This document shows positions 33,529 to 45,700 of a stretch of DNA of 64,000 nt, piece after piece. A model generated the notes under the pieces. The model was not told the DNA's origin. It was given only the letters and a program-made list of their open reading frames with translations, and did no database searches. The stretch spans positions 286,501-350,500 of the forward strand of contig JASJOG010000238.1 of NCBI GenBank assembly GCA_030142905.1. The letters run 5' to 3'. Within the stretch, counting starts at the first letter, position 1, and each line of letters begins with the position of its first letter. This DNA comes from Heliopora coerulea. Its lineage: Eukaryota; Cnidaria; Anthozoa; Scleralcyonacea; Helioporidae. The position numbers and the translations under genes were made by a program.

Positions 33529-33745
33529 AATGAATTTAAGGTTTCTTATGGATGTATTCGACTGGATTCAAAAGTATAAGATACTATTATAGGAAATAAT
33601 TATAAAATTTTGTCTTACTCCTGCCAATTTCCGTCTTCAAATATGAATTCTTCTTTCAGGCGATCGACTTCAAATGCTAAATCTTTGTTGAATATACCCT
33701 TGATCAAAAAGTTTAACACTTACTTGGACATACGGAAGGTTAGTT
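33529..33745 (+). pseudogene. Decayed duplicate of DRC10 exon 4
   Basis: After a TTTTTTCCAG acceptor-like sequence the DNA tracks exon 4 of DRC10, ending in an 18-base identical stretch (ctggattcaaaagtat). An extra base before it shifts the frame so the copy runs into TAA. The match to the exon's 3' edge and donor (gacatacggaag then gttagt, versus gatatgcggcag then gtaatt) resumes about 130 bp later, so the copy appears interrupted by an insertion. Same strand as the parent, about 5 kb downstream. Confidence 0.7.
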
Positions 33746-34327
33746 GAGTCTTTAAAGCGATTTTGAAAATCTAGAAACTCTCATCTTGCGGTTCGTGTTT
33801 TTTCAACGCTTTTCTGAAATCTCACAACATAACGCGCGTTTGGATCATATCCAAACACGGAAATCTATTTGGCATTTCTTTTATAAAATAATGACAGATA
33901 CGATGAACTTTATCTAATACTTTCTACAAATTTTGGTATTTATGCCTAACTTACATTTAGTGAATTCGGGACTTTTACGTACAATTTCAAATAATTCATT
34001 AAGCATACGATACATTAGTATTCCACTCATTTATTCATACATTTATTCCATCCATTAGTATTCGGGAGTGCTATAACCTTTCAAAAGAGCGTGATAACGA
34101 ATTATCATACCGCCCTCCTTTGAAACAGTGTGATCATCCACTTATCGCAAGCTAATAAGTGAATATCATAATTTCTAACAACCAACGTTTCTTCTAGCTT
34201 GTGGGTGAAGCCGTCACAACGAAGCTTAACGGCCACTTGTTCAAGTGATCGCCTCGAACGAGTGACCGTTAAGCTTCATTCGGATGAGCCTTAACGGCCA
34301 CTTGGGGCCTACGGCCCCTCGTACTCA

Positions 34328-34454
34328 TTAATCCTTTAACGCCCAGTGTCCGATATATTCGACACCCAAGAACAAAAGAACCAGTGAGAGAAGAAAGGAA
34401 ATACAAAGTGACAACAAAAAACAAAAGAAAAAAAATCAGGCGTTAAGGGGTTAA
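34328..34454. mobile_element. 127-bp TTAA-flanked MITE, copy 1
   Basis: Bounded by TTAA on both sides, with inverted ends ttaatcctttaacgcc and ggcgttaaggggttaa. Body cagtgtccgatatattcgac, then an A-rich stretch. Same length and body as the 62.4-kb copy. TTAA ends point to piggyBac-type mobilisation. Confidence 0.75.
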
Positions 34455-35069
34455 GCTTCACACGTACTATTAAATCCATTATAACATGACCATTGATTAA
34501 GCCTTACTTTATTATCTACCTATCTAAATCATATTGAGATGGTGTAATCCTGCTTGTTCAGAGGAATATAAGTTGAACGTTAATTGCATCCTTTTATACA
34601 CACATTTCGCTCCTTGGCCATCAAGCATTGCGATAAAGGCTGTTTTCCACTAGATTAACTTTATCGCGTGAAGCGACTTTTTCTTTTGTTTCATAGGCTT
34701 TCGAATGTAAATGATGAGAAATTAGTAATTCAATTTATACAAACAAATGTTGATTCGGGCGATAAAATTCGCCTGGCGGAAAACAGCCTAAATCCTGTCA
34801 CTTGTGGTCGATCTATTTTGTAATTATTCGTTGAAGTTGTGGTAAATGTCGTGGTGGTGCCTTTATCTGAAATTGTGATTGTGAATGTGGTCGTGGTTGT
34901 AATTGTGATTTTAATTGTAGTTGTGGTAGTATTTGCGGTAGAGCTCGAAGTTACAGTTGTGGTTGAGGGTGTCATTAGCGTTCTAATCATGGGATGACAA
35001 AAAAGGAAGCGAGATGCATGATAATAGCGGAGAACGAGTTCTCAATTTTGGAATTTTCTTTTTGCTGCT

Positions 35070-35290
35070 TTCTTATGACTTGGATCATTTGCGAAAAGAC
35101 ATAGGCTATACTTTTTTGTTATTTAGAGACATTGAAAGGATAAATGGGCATTGCTCAAGTATGAAGATTAGCCAAAGAAGAAGATGACGAAGAAGAAGAA
35201 GATGACCAAGAAGAAGAAGATGGCGATGAAGAAGAAAAAGACATGGTAGTTGTGTAGTAAAACTAGAAATCAAAACCACTTCCATCAGTT
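35070..35290 (+). pseudogene. Decayed duplicate of DRC10 exon 5
   Basis: Near 35075 the sequence tggatcatttgcgaaaagac parallels exon 5 of DRC10 (agatcatttgcggaaagac). The match continues through the segment for LVLEKE and the block that in the parent reads aggctggccgacgaagc (here agattagccaaagaag), and ends at actagaaatcaaaacc (parent actagaaattaaaacc). The middle is distorted by expansion of a GAAGAAGAT tract and the reading frame is broken. The IQ motif is not recovered. Confidence 0.7.
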
Positions 35291-35504
35291 GTTCATGAAG
35301 CTAGCAGATCAAGTTGTTGAGTGGGGACAGTTCAAATAAAAACGTACCATGGGGAAGACAGAAATGACAAGGTAATTATAAACACAATTGGTAACTACTA
35401 TTCTCAGTGTACGACTGCGTGAATAAGTTCGGAGATTATCTTCTTCACAATTCTCTATGCATTTGTGTATCGCATGGAAAGGTCTTTGTCTGAATCTAAG
35501 TGTG

Positions 35505-35592
35505 AACGTATTTTCAGTGGTCCTTCATCAATCATTTGCGTTACGTTTATATACGATTTCTGAAAGGAGAGAAAATAAAATTTAAATTTTAT
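35505..35592 (+). pseudogene. Possible duplicate of the DRC10 3' flank
   Basis: The segment around ccttcatcaatcatttgcgt and acgatttctgaaagg closely resembles DRC10 3'-flanking DNA near 31285-31345 (ccttcatcaatcacttgcgt, acgatttctgaagg). With the exon 4 and 5 copies this suggests one segmental duplication reaching beyond the stop codon. Confidence 0.55.
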
Positions 35593-36583
35593 ATTTTTAA
35601 TCGACAATGCCATAATCGTCATTCAATAAAAAATGTTCGTGTTGACTTTCTATTGAGTGATGGAAGGGGCATGGTATGAAAAAAAGGGAGAGAAGTTGAA
35701 AAACTGTGTGGAACAAGTGGTATGGATGTTGTAGTAGTTTTACAATTTTGATTCTGATAGTTGGATTTTCAGTGTCTGTTATCGGATGAGGTTAAATAGG
35801 GTAAGTTTTGCTGGATCAGGGTTCGTTATAATTGAATGGTGCTGGTACAAGGAACGTTTAAACAACCATGACTACGCCACTGAGATGTAGGTGGCTCGGC
35901 ACCTTTCGTTAAAAAACTAAAGAGCAGACCTTTACTGGCGCCCTTTCTAATGCCTATGGATTAAGTTTCCCCATGAATGAGAATACAGACTCAAATGTGA
36001 AGTCCGTAGAAAATCTTATACATGTATTAGACATATGCATTCCGGTAATTCCAAAACATTTTTCGATTTGGATATTTTCCATGAAGGGATTTTTCTCACC
36101 CAAAACTTAATGAGAATGATCTCATTTAGGTCATCAAATCGTACATTTTACGGTAGTCCTTCTTCGCAAGCAACTCTGTGGTCCTAAAGGAGATCATGAT
36201 AACGAGAGCTTTGAAGCTCAGTGTAGCACGACTGCAGTGCGGGTGTAAATTTGCGTTCGGCTGATGCACTTCGGCGGCGCTTCAGGATACCTATTTTCAG
36301 CAGTACACGTTCGAATTTAAACCAGCAGAACCACCCACAGAGGATGCTAATGTATTGATGAGCCTTATACTGCAAAATTTTATCATTTTTTAAAATTTAA
36401 ACCTTAAAATAGCTTATTAAACGAGTAACAGGAAGGAAAACCAAATTCTTCAGATGTCCTAACACTTGCTAGCATTTGTACAAATAAAGTTTTGCAGAAA
36501 GTTGTCGAAAAGCTTAAATAATAATAATAATAATGATAATAAGTAAAAGTGCATTTCGTCTATTGACAGTACTTCGTTGTGAG

Positions 36584-36719
36584 TTAGCAATTACTGCTGA
36601 AAGTTTTGACTGTGATTACCTCTTGATCAGTAAGCATGGAATGTAGAGAATCCTGAATTTCTTCGAAAGATGGTCTGTCGTTTGGATTAACTTGCCAACA
36701 ACTTGTCATGATGGCGTAC
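36584..36719 (-). CDS. RTK terminal exon: CW...DRPSF block and stop
   Basis: [20 protein letters not shown] completes the C-lobe (conserved CW and DRP). The frame runs on to TAA at 36586-36584 with a short tail [12 protein letters not shown] donor-like GAG/GTAATC lies 36 nt before the stop, so a further C-terminal exon is possible. Confidence 0.82.
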
Positions 36720-39700
36720 CTAAAATAAAACAAGCAGTTCTTTGACAAAGTACTCTAGATAAATTTAATTAGAACTGCAAATAAGTAGCAAAAATACTCG
36801 TATTTTGCAGGTTGAAAATATCTTGTTTTGAATTTTAGTATTCAGTTCCGTAATTGATTATTCATTTATCTCATATAATTTGAATTTACTCCTATCTACT
36901 TTAAAAAAAATTATTGAGCTTTCGTCTTGTTCGCTAAGGACGTCTTCAGAGTATACCCAATGTTACTTGACAACGTCAACAAATTTTGTTAACAATACGC
37001 GCATGTGGTACGTGATTATGTGACTACGTGATACCAGCTGTGATTGATTGTCCCTAGGATGTTAATTTATCATTAGATTTTTCTTCTGTATTTCATTAAT
37101 CATAAATCTTACAAATAGTTTATATATAGTCAATGTTTTATTAAACTTCTAATGGTTTCACTGGTTAAAATGAAATTCTCATGATAAATTAACATCCTAG
37201 GCACAATCAATCACAGCTAGTATCACGTAGTCACGTAATTACGTACCACATCCGCGTATCGTTAAAGAAATTTGCTGACGTTGTCAAATGACATTAGTTA
37301 TGCCCTGAAGATGTCCCGAGCGAACGGAACGAAAGCTCAGCAGTTTTTTAAAAGTACATGGAAGTAAATTTAAGTTATGTGAAATAAATCCATTACTCCA
37401 TGAAAAGTTTTAAAGAACACATGATTATTTAGTTACTGTAATGCGCTTGCTTTTTCAACGAAGTAGCATGATGTTTTCTCGACGCAGCTCTCTTTTAAAA
37501 TGTTTTAGTTTAAGTTTATCAGTTCTCTCTCTCTTCCTCTCTCTCCCAAAATATGATTTATAAGGTAGCGAGCCATGGCTTTTTACGGGTTAGTGTGTTG
37601 TCCTATCACTGTCCGGTTATCTTCAGTCCTTCTTAATTAACCTCAACGGGCGTTTTGGTCATTTAAAATTAGGCTATAGTTTTAGGATTCTTTAAAGTAA
37701 AACATGAAACATCGTAAAAGGCATAGAATACTAAAGCTAAAGAGCTCGAGAACACAGTTCACTCATGTTAAAGTAAGGTTAGGTGAATAAGTCAATCGAA
37801 AAAGAATTCAAGTGTCGTTGTCATACCATATAATAAATTTCTCAATAACCTAGCGCAAGCAAAAATTGGCTACATTTTAATCTCAGTAAGCCTGGTTACT
37901 TACACCTCATCAGAACAATGCGGGGGCTTCTCCATCCGACATCCTGATCCCACGTGACTTACTATATTGTAGGGTGAGATTCCAGGATATGGCTCATCCC
38001 CTAAATTTGAATGACAAGGAACAAGGTTAATTTCAACAAGGCAAGAAATCGTTAGTTCCCAAAAAGATATATCGGTGGAAGTGTGAAACGTAAATCATTT
38101 CCATTGAAGTATATGGAATTGACTTCCAAAATACTATGAAAAGAACCTAAAAGTTAGACAAAGTAGAACTGCTATCTATCTTAGATGAAGTTATCGTAAT
38201 ATTTTTTTGAGCTCAAGATGGTTGAACTTCTGATGGTCAGCTATATATACGATTGAAAGAGACTTACTTATCTGTGCTTTACATTCTAACAGTGCAACTG
38301 ATAAATTGAGACGTTATGTATTAACTGCCATAAATTTCTATCTTTACATCTAATTCTTTACCGCTTTAAGGATTACTGGGTAAGCATTACGACTTATGGC
38401 CTATTTACCAAGAGTAGCTATTTCGTAGAGCAGAACACCAAAACTCCATCTAAATATAACGAAACAAAAAATTAGTAGGAGTTATAGGGCAAATTGAAGT
38501 TTGGCTGTAGTTCACACTAGCCGGTCAGTTAAATAACATTTACACTGCGAAAACAGTGTATAAAACTCTAATTAGTTTTCAAGTCAGCCATAAACATCCT
38601 CCTGGGGGTAGAAAACCACAGTATTGAAATAAAGGAAACGTGGCTTGGAAAGATACCGAAGCCGTAAACGATAGATCATATCACATCTTAAAGTGTCTAT
38701 ATTGTATATTTGTTAAGAATGCGTGTTTCTCTGATGGATCATCGCTGTTCACAAAAGCACAACACTGCTCATATTTTATCTCCATTTTTTTCAGTTGGGT
38801 AGCCAGAATGCAATTGTCATGTTGGTTCAGAAAAGGCACAGGTTTCAAACTGCTTAATGGTTACAACATTGAGTGTACAATATGCAAAATCTCCTTTACA
38901 AGTTTGCTTGTCCCCGATAATCGTGGCGGGAAGTTTTATCATTGGTTGGACTAGTAGACTATCTGGTACAGCGTGTAAATCGATGTAGCTAATTCCGATA
39001 ACAAATTAACTTGTGTATTGTTTTAAAATCTTTCTTGTTTCTATTGGCTACAGTCCACAAGAAATGTTATTGATCATCTGCGTGTAATATTTCGTGCGGG
39101 CACACGTAGGTTTCATACGGGCCTAGGCCAGGTAGTGCCGGTATGTAACTACGTCACCAGATCTTTTTACAAACAACGATTTTATTTAATTGGAAATTGA
39201 ACTTTTATTGAGTATTGCCTGTATCTAACAAGCTGAGCATTCTAACGAGGTCTTGAAATGTATTTTAAGATGTACATACACATCGCTGGCAGTTGTAAAT
39301 CGGCCATGCAGTAAACTTTCCAGAGCCATCCACTTTACTGGAAGCAAATTCTAATCAAAAGATTCAAAATGCTTTTCTATTATGACTTTTCCAACGTCAT
39401 CCAAGAATTGGAAAAACTAACACATAAGCGCAAAATTATTAAACAAAATGGATAAATAAACTGTATTTATTAATCAAAATTGAAAATTGACATTTTACCT
39501 GATTAGACTTGACATACTCTTCCCCTTCTTTTATATCCCTAGCCAATCCAAAGTCAGATAATTTAGCCGTGTCATTGTCAGCAATAAGGACATTTCTAGC
39601 AGCCAAATCACGATGCACAAACTAAAGACATATTCAAAAACATTTCAACGGTTTTAATATCAGTTACGTTTGAATACCTTGTGCCGCTGAAATACGAAGA

Positions 39701-42700
39701 CTTCAGTGGCTGATCTAGTGAGGGTGCACTGGAGGCCCAGGCATCCCGTCTTTCATTTCATACAATAATTTTATTCATAGAAAATGTCGAGCAACTTTGT
39801 GGTAGCATCACACACCTCAATACGTTCTACTTAAGACTTCTATCATGAAATTTTTCAACTACGTACCCTCAATTTTCTTCGCTTTTTTTGCCGGCAAAAA
39901 ATGCCTGGAAAGCTGCGAGGGCCGGGATTTGGTCATTTCGCCAAGCATGAACCAAAAACTCGGGGGCTTCCAGTATACAGTTCACAAAGTTTATCCACTT
40001 TGGTAACTGTAGAATTATAAACTACTTCACACATTATGTACATAAAAATGTAGAAAACCACTCTTTGTCCATGCGCTAAATTTGCTGCAGAAACAGTTCC
40101 AAAAGAACGCATTTTATCTCATCCTTATGTGCTGCTACTAGTGCTACAGCCCCATTTCAAAATCCTAGATCTACCATTGGACTTGTCCCGATTACTTGGC
40201 AAAGTAACTTGACAAATATTTGATACTGCCACGTTTTTTTTTATTCATTAACTGATCAACTAATTATTGTAATTAAAAAATTGAAAAATATCGATTTAAT
40301 TATTGTATAGTGTCGCTACCTTATGAGAAGAAAGGTGAATCATTCCACAAGCAACATCAACAGCAATTTTCAACAGTTGTCTGTGAGTTAAGGTCGATGC
40401 TAAATTTATGTAATTCGGAGATTTATCGTTCGAGGCCACCCGACTATTAACCAAGAACTTTCGCAAATTACCACCAGAACAAAACTCCGTTATAACAAGA
40501 AGAGGTTCTATAAAGCCAGAAAAAAAAAAAGCCATTTAATTTTCACATTCACTGAAGCTATGGTGGAAAAACGTAATGGGTCAGGTATCCAAATAAAACC
40601 ATAATTAATAACTTTTTTGTTGCGAAAATCGAATTAGAATTGCTGAAAAGTCTTCTGACAATCTACTATATTAATTTATTAAATTAAAGTTACCTGATGT
40701 TGAACAAGCTCCGATAAGTCGGAGAACATTTGGATGTGGATTTTTGTTCACTTCCTTTAAGATCTTTAGCTCAGTCAAAAGATCTGATCGTTCCAACTCT
40801 TTTGCTCCATCTGGTATAATGAAATAGGAGAACAAAAAATGTGGGACATCATCTTCATAATAAAATAAAACAGATTCCGAAAAATGTCATTCTTAACTTG
40901 TGATTCAAGTAAAAAAAAAGAATAGAAATGAAAGTACATGGTAGTATTTCGACTTAATTTTAGAGTAACGTGTACCTTCTTGTCTATCATTTCTTTTTCT
41001 TGAATCACAAATTAAGAATGACATTTTTCTTAATCTGTTTTATTTTGTATTTGCTTAAACTGTCAGCCAGTTATTATTTTCCTAAAATTAGATTGCTTAC
41101 AATATAAAATAAATAATTCTAAATGTAACAGATTACATGGTGATAGATAATTAATTAGGTAAAAGCTTAGTTCATAATCAGCTTAGTTCTACGAGTGAAC
41201 TATCACCTTCATCTTAGGATAAGGTTTCCAACGACAGGTGATCTACCGACTTTAAAGCCATGTTCTTACCTTTCAACATTTTCACTGCAACTAACTCTGG
41301 TTCGTTCTTTCCTGATGAATAGAGTCCTTGTTTCACGATGCCGAACTGTCCACCACCCAGCTTTTTCTCCAGTATGATGATATTTTCCCGTAATATTTCC
41401 CAATCGTCTAATAAGACGATATAAGAGACTTCCCCTGGGTTGTCTAAAACAAGAAAAACATTCACAGCAACGGGTATATACTGCACGAAAAGGCTTTCAC
41501 GAGACCCAATTTTTCCAAACCTTTTGGAGGACTTTGCCCAGATAAAATGCACTGCCTGATCCCACTTTATTTACTCAAAATAAACAGCACGGAAGTTAAC
41601 GGGTGTTTACATTTGTCATCCAAGAGCGTGGTCCGTATTGGAAAATGTTTGCTGAAGGTTTTATCAAAGTTCAAGCGACGGAAGAGAGAAGTTTGTGCAA
41701 AGAAAACTTAAGGTAGATACTTTTGCATCCGGAAAGAGCAAGTGAAGTGAATAAAGATTCATTATTTGCATTTTGGTTAATCTATTTTCCGTTTTCAATA
41801 CTGTTTCGCCTCAAACCTTGCAGCTTACCTAACCTTTTAATGAGTTTATTTTACTTCGATTTCCCACCAGTTACCTCTAATGTTCCAGAAAGCTTTATTC
41901 ATCGGATTTTTTATAAAGTAAATTTCTATTTTTCCAAACGTTTCGTTAAAATCAACTCAGGAAAAACGTACTAGGTAGGAATGAAAATCACATTAACAGG
42001 ATAGACGATATCTGGGACTCTAATTGCTAAGAAATCATTCAATGGGCCTCGTTCAACATACTGGTTGGAAAACAAGTTCAGCCAAATTAAACCTTTTGCT
42101 GTTCATTACCAGAAAATATACTATCATTAACGCCCACCTCAAATATCATTAACGCAAAAATATATTCATTTTATTCAATCTACATACACTAACGTAGATA
42201 CGCAACTATTTGCATTAAAGGGCATTTTACAGCGCCAACAGACGACCGTTGATACCATTCTACTCTACATTAGGGATAATAAAATTTCAATTACGCAAGA
42301 GAAATATCTTGCCTAATTGAAATTTTATTATCCCTAATGTACAGTGCAATAGTGTCAATGGTCGTCTGTTGACGTTATAGAACGCCCTTGGATGCAAATG
42401 GGTTCGTATCTACGATAGTGAATGTCGATTGAATAAAATGAATGTATTTTTGCGTTGGTGAATCTAAGCTTTGCGTTAATGATAGTATATTTTCTAGTAA
42501 TGAACAGAAAAAGGTGTATAAAGGGCATTACTAAATGGCACGTTTTATTATAGGTGGAAAAAGAAGGGCGTGATTGGTTTCTGAACGGTCAGGCATCCCA
42601 CTGTGTTGCCTGTCTTATTTATGTAGTTGAGAAAATGCACAGCTTACCAATCCTTGCTTGAAAAGGTTCAGGATCTGGCAGCGGTTTGTGCCCTTCTAAA

Positions 42701-45700
42701 GGTTCGGGAGATTCCTGATTCGTGATTCCGTGCATTTCGTTAAACCACTAAAAAGACAAATTGCCATGTACATAAATTATCTGTTGTGGTTCTTGTGGAG
42801 TAGAGAGGGGGTGAAGAGCCTGCATGGAAGAGTATATCTTTAGAGTTCTTGGTAATCGTCCCTGAACGCAGAATTCGAATTAGTTGAAATTGACTAGTTC
42901 TGGGAATAGATCTCATGTAAATTGCCCATTTCAGATCTCGTGATGTTTTAGTTCTTCATCATCATGATCATTTTGCTTTAATCCACATTTCAATGTGATA
43001 ATATTTTATAGAAACATTTTTCCATTATGACATTGTGTGATGAAAAATTGTAAACAAGCATAGAAACTGATAGGGGTCGATTGAACTCCACATAAACTGA
43101 AACAATTTTTCATACCAGAAAGTGAAGCCAAGCATGACCGACTTGGAAGCTGTTTTGCTAGTCAGATTCAGGCCTCAACAAAGGAAATTTCAAGATCTCA
43201 CAATATATAGCTAAAGGAACACAGTTGTGAAAAGCTATAGACCTTGATATTGAGTGGAGGTTTAAGTGGCCTTTGAGTGCAAAAAAAGTCATTGTGTTGT
43301 GTAACCTTCAACTGTCTTTTATCCATCTTATATTGGTACCCCATACAATATCCCATTCTTTACAAGAGATTTTAGGTTATTTTTAATTTTTTTTAAACAT
43401 AACCCTGAGTGAACCGTAGTATTACACATATATCGTTTTAATATAAGTGTTTTCTCTTAAATTTATGTAAACAATTTACCTCGAGAGAGTCTTTGTGGTT
43501 TTTTCGTCCAGCTCTCTTTCTGATGAGAAAAATTCCAACCACCACCAAAATCACCACTAATATCACAGGAATAACTGATCCCACCGCTATAGCAACAGTT
43601 GAATCGCTGCTCTTTTGCACCACTGGATTTTTTAAGGTGATGATATATAATGGAGGCGTTCTTTTCCCCTCGCCAAAGGAACTAATTGCTCTCACTGCTA
43701 TGGAGTAGTTAGTATTTGGACCTGGAAACACAAACGCAAACACAAAAATCTTTTAATTTCTACCGGTAAGAGTTCAGCTTATAAAAGAAGCGGACCTTTC
43801 CAAAACCAAGGCAGAACTGTAAAATTTATAAAAGGATAGCAGGAGTGAGAGATAATGAGCTCATTTTAAGGGACATTATACTCAAATAATTTTATTTGTT
43901 TCAAACATAATTTTGGTTACAGAAGCTCTTTTAACATCGATAATTCCAGTTTATTTCTTTTATTAGTTTTTCATGGCATCATACGATGAAATATGTGAAG
44001 CACCTGAGGATCCACAGTACTACGACCACTAAACACTTATTCTCCTTAGATGTGTTATCCACTCTTCTAGGTCATAATTTAATAAACTAAATCACTACGA
44101 TTCATATTTTAATCTAAAATTCTAAATTTTCTGTATCTATGCAGACATAAGAAGTTATACAATGCAAGGACAAAACTCAATACTGCATGATATTACATGT
44201 ACTGAAACTAACAAAAACACAGACTGTCAATATGCATGACAATCGTTTCTTTATTGCTTAAGATTTCCGAAAAATATTGAATTGGGGTTTCTTCTGTTGA
44301 AGGGAGGCGTTGGCTCTCCAGCTTTCCAGTCACTGCTTCAATAATGGGTTAAAAAACAAACATTCAAAAATCCGTAGCCAGAAATTGGGGACAGCATTAA
44401 AGCTAAGTAGGTGCAATAGTTGCCAGATTTCGAAATTCAGTACGGAGGAATCACTTGAACCCTTAAGTGAAAAAGCTTTTCATGTTATGGGCAGATGACA
44501 AACCAGTAATCATGCGAGAAAAACCTATATATACACCTTGACTTTAAAGCTCAACAATGTACCACCTTTTAGTTAGGCGGACTACACTTTTGCGATTTTA
44601 TAGGGCAATACGGCCTCTATTAAACGCTCTGAAATTCACAATGTTAACCTTTTCAGATAGAACACGGTACTTCAATCAGCGGTGTATATAACAATTTCTA
44701 AAGGGAGGGGGGGGGGGGGGGGGGCGAGATTTGAAAAATTTCCGACAGGAGTTAGCCTAAATCGGGTTACCTGAACAAACGGCAAACGCATTTATAGGAG
44801 TCATTTAGAGTTGAGAATTAGTAACAGCAGTCTAGCTTCGGCTGTAGAACGCGGACACAGCGGCGCCAATCAACTAGCATTGACTGGCTTCTTTTCAGAA
44901 CACAAACTGTTACCAACAATTTCATAGCCTATTTTGATTACACGACTTTCTATGTTTGTACTACCGCATTTGCAATTGACTGTGTACCGTGTGTTAATTA
45001 ACGCGTTGTTTCAAAATTAAAACGTTGAAGTTGCTCTGGGTGGACTTTACGTTGTTAGGCGCCTGTCAACACGAACCGCGAGGAATGAATTTCCTCACGC
45101 TAATTTGTAGGCGGACAGTTGCCATATTTCAAAAGAAAACGTTCGGTTTTCTGCATTCGGTTTAGGTTAAGGATGTTTAAATTAATTTCAAATTTTCATT
45201 TACCGTAATATTGTATCATTTCTATGATCTGCAAATGTCCAATTTTCGAGGTTTCTAATCCTGAAGATTTTTTGACTTCTCAGCAAACGAAATATAGTAA
45301 GGTATCCTCCCTCGAATTTTCCGACAAGCTTAAATTTTCCGACAGAAATGGCCGTTGGGGGGAGGGCGGTCGGTCCCCCCTGCCCCCCTATATACACGCC
45401 ACTGATTTCAATATTCCTAGGCTGACAATTTACACACATCCAATTCTGTTGCATTAATGTCATCTCGATCACGACGTTCATTCGCTTTCATGTGCACGGT
45501 AAAAAACCTGAGCACTTGAGAAAATCATTACAAAAACAAACAGCATGTTCTAAAGATTAAGACACACGAGACGTCAAGTCCTGGCTACATTTCGTAGTAA
45601 CATGCCCCAGGGACAAAGCCCACCGTGTGCACCAAAGAAAACTTTGTCACGGGGACAAAATTTTGTTCCGGACACGAATTCAAATCAATTTGAATTCCTG

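Noticed and set aside
34730..34990. Thr-rich minus-strand frame
   Set aside because: Produced by a degenerate (ttgtgg/attgtg) simple repeat; no homology or splice context.
35160..35245. Acidic-repeat protein from the GAAGAAGAT tract
   Set aside because: The tract lies inside the decayed DRC10 exon 5 copy; stops close the frame on both sides.
38640..38954. Separate small gene on the + strand
   Set aside because: Lies within an RTK intron, antisense, with no family resemblance or sensible codon pattern.
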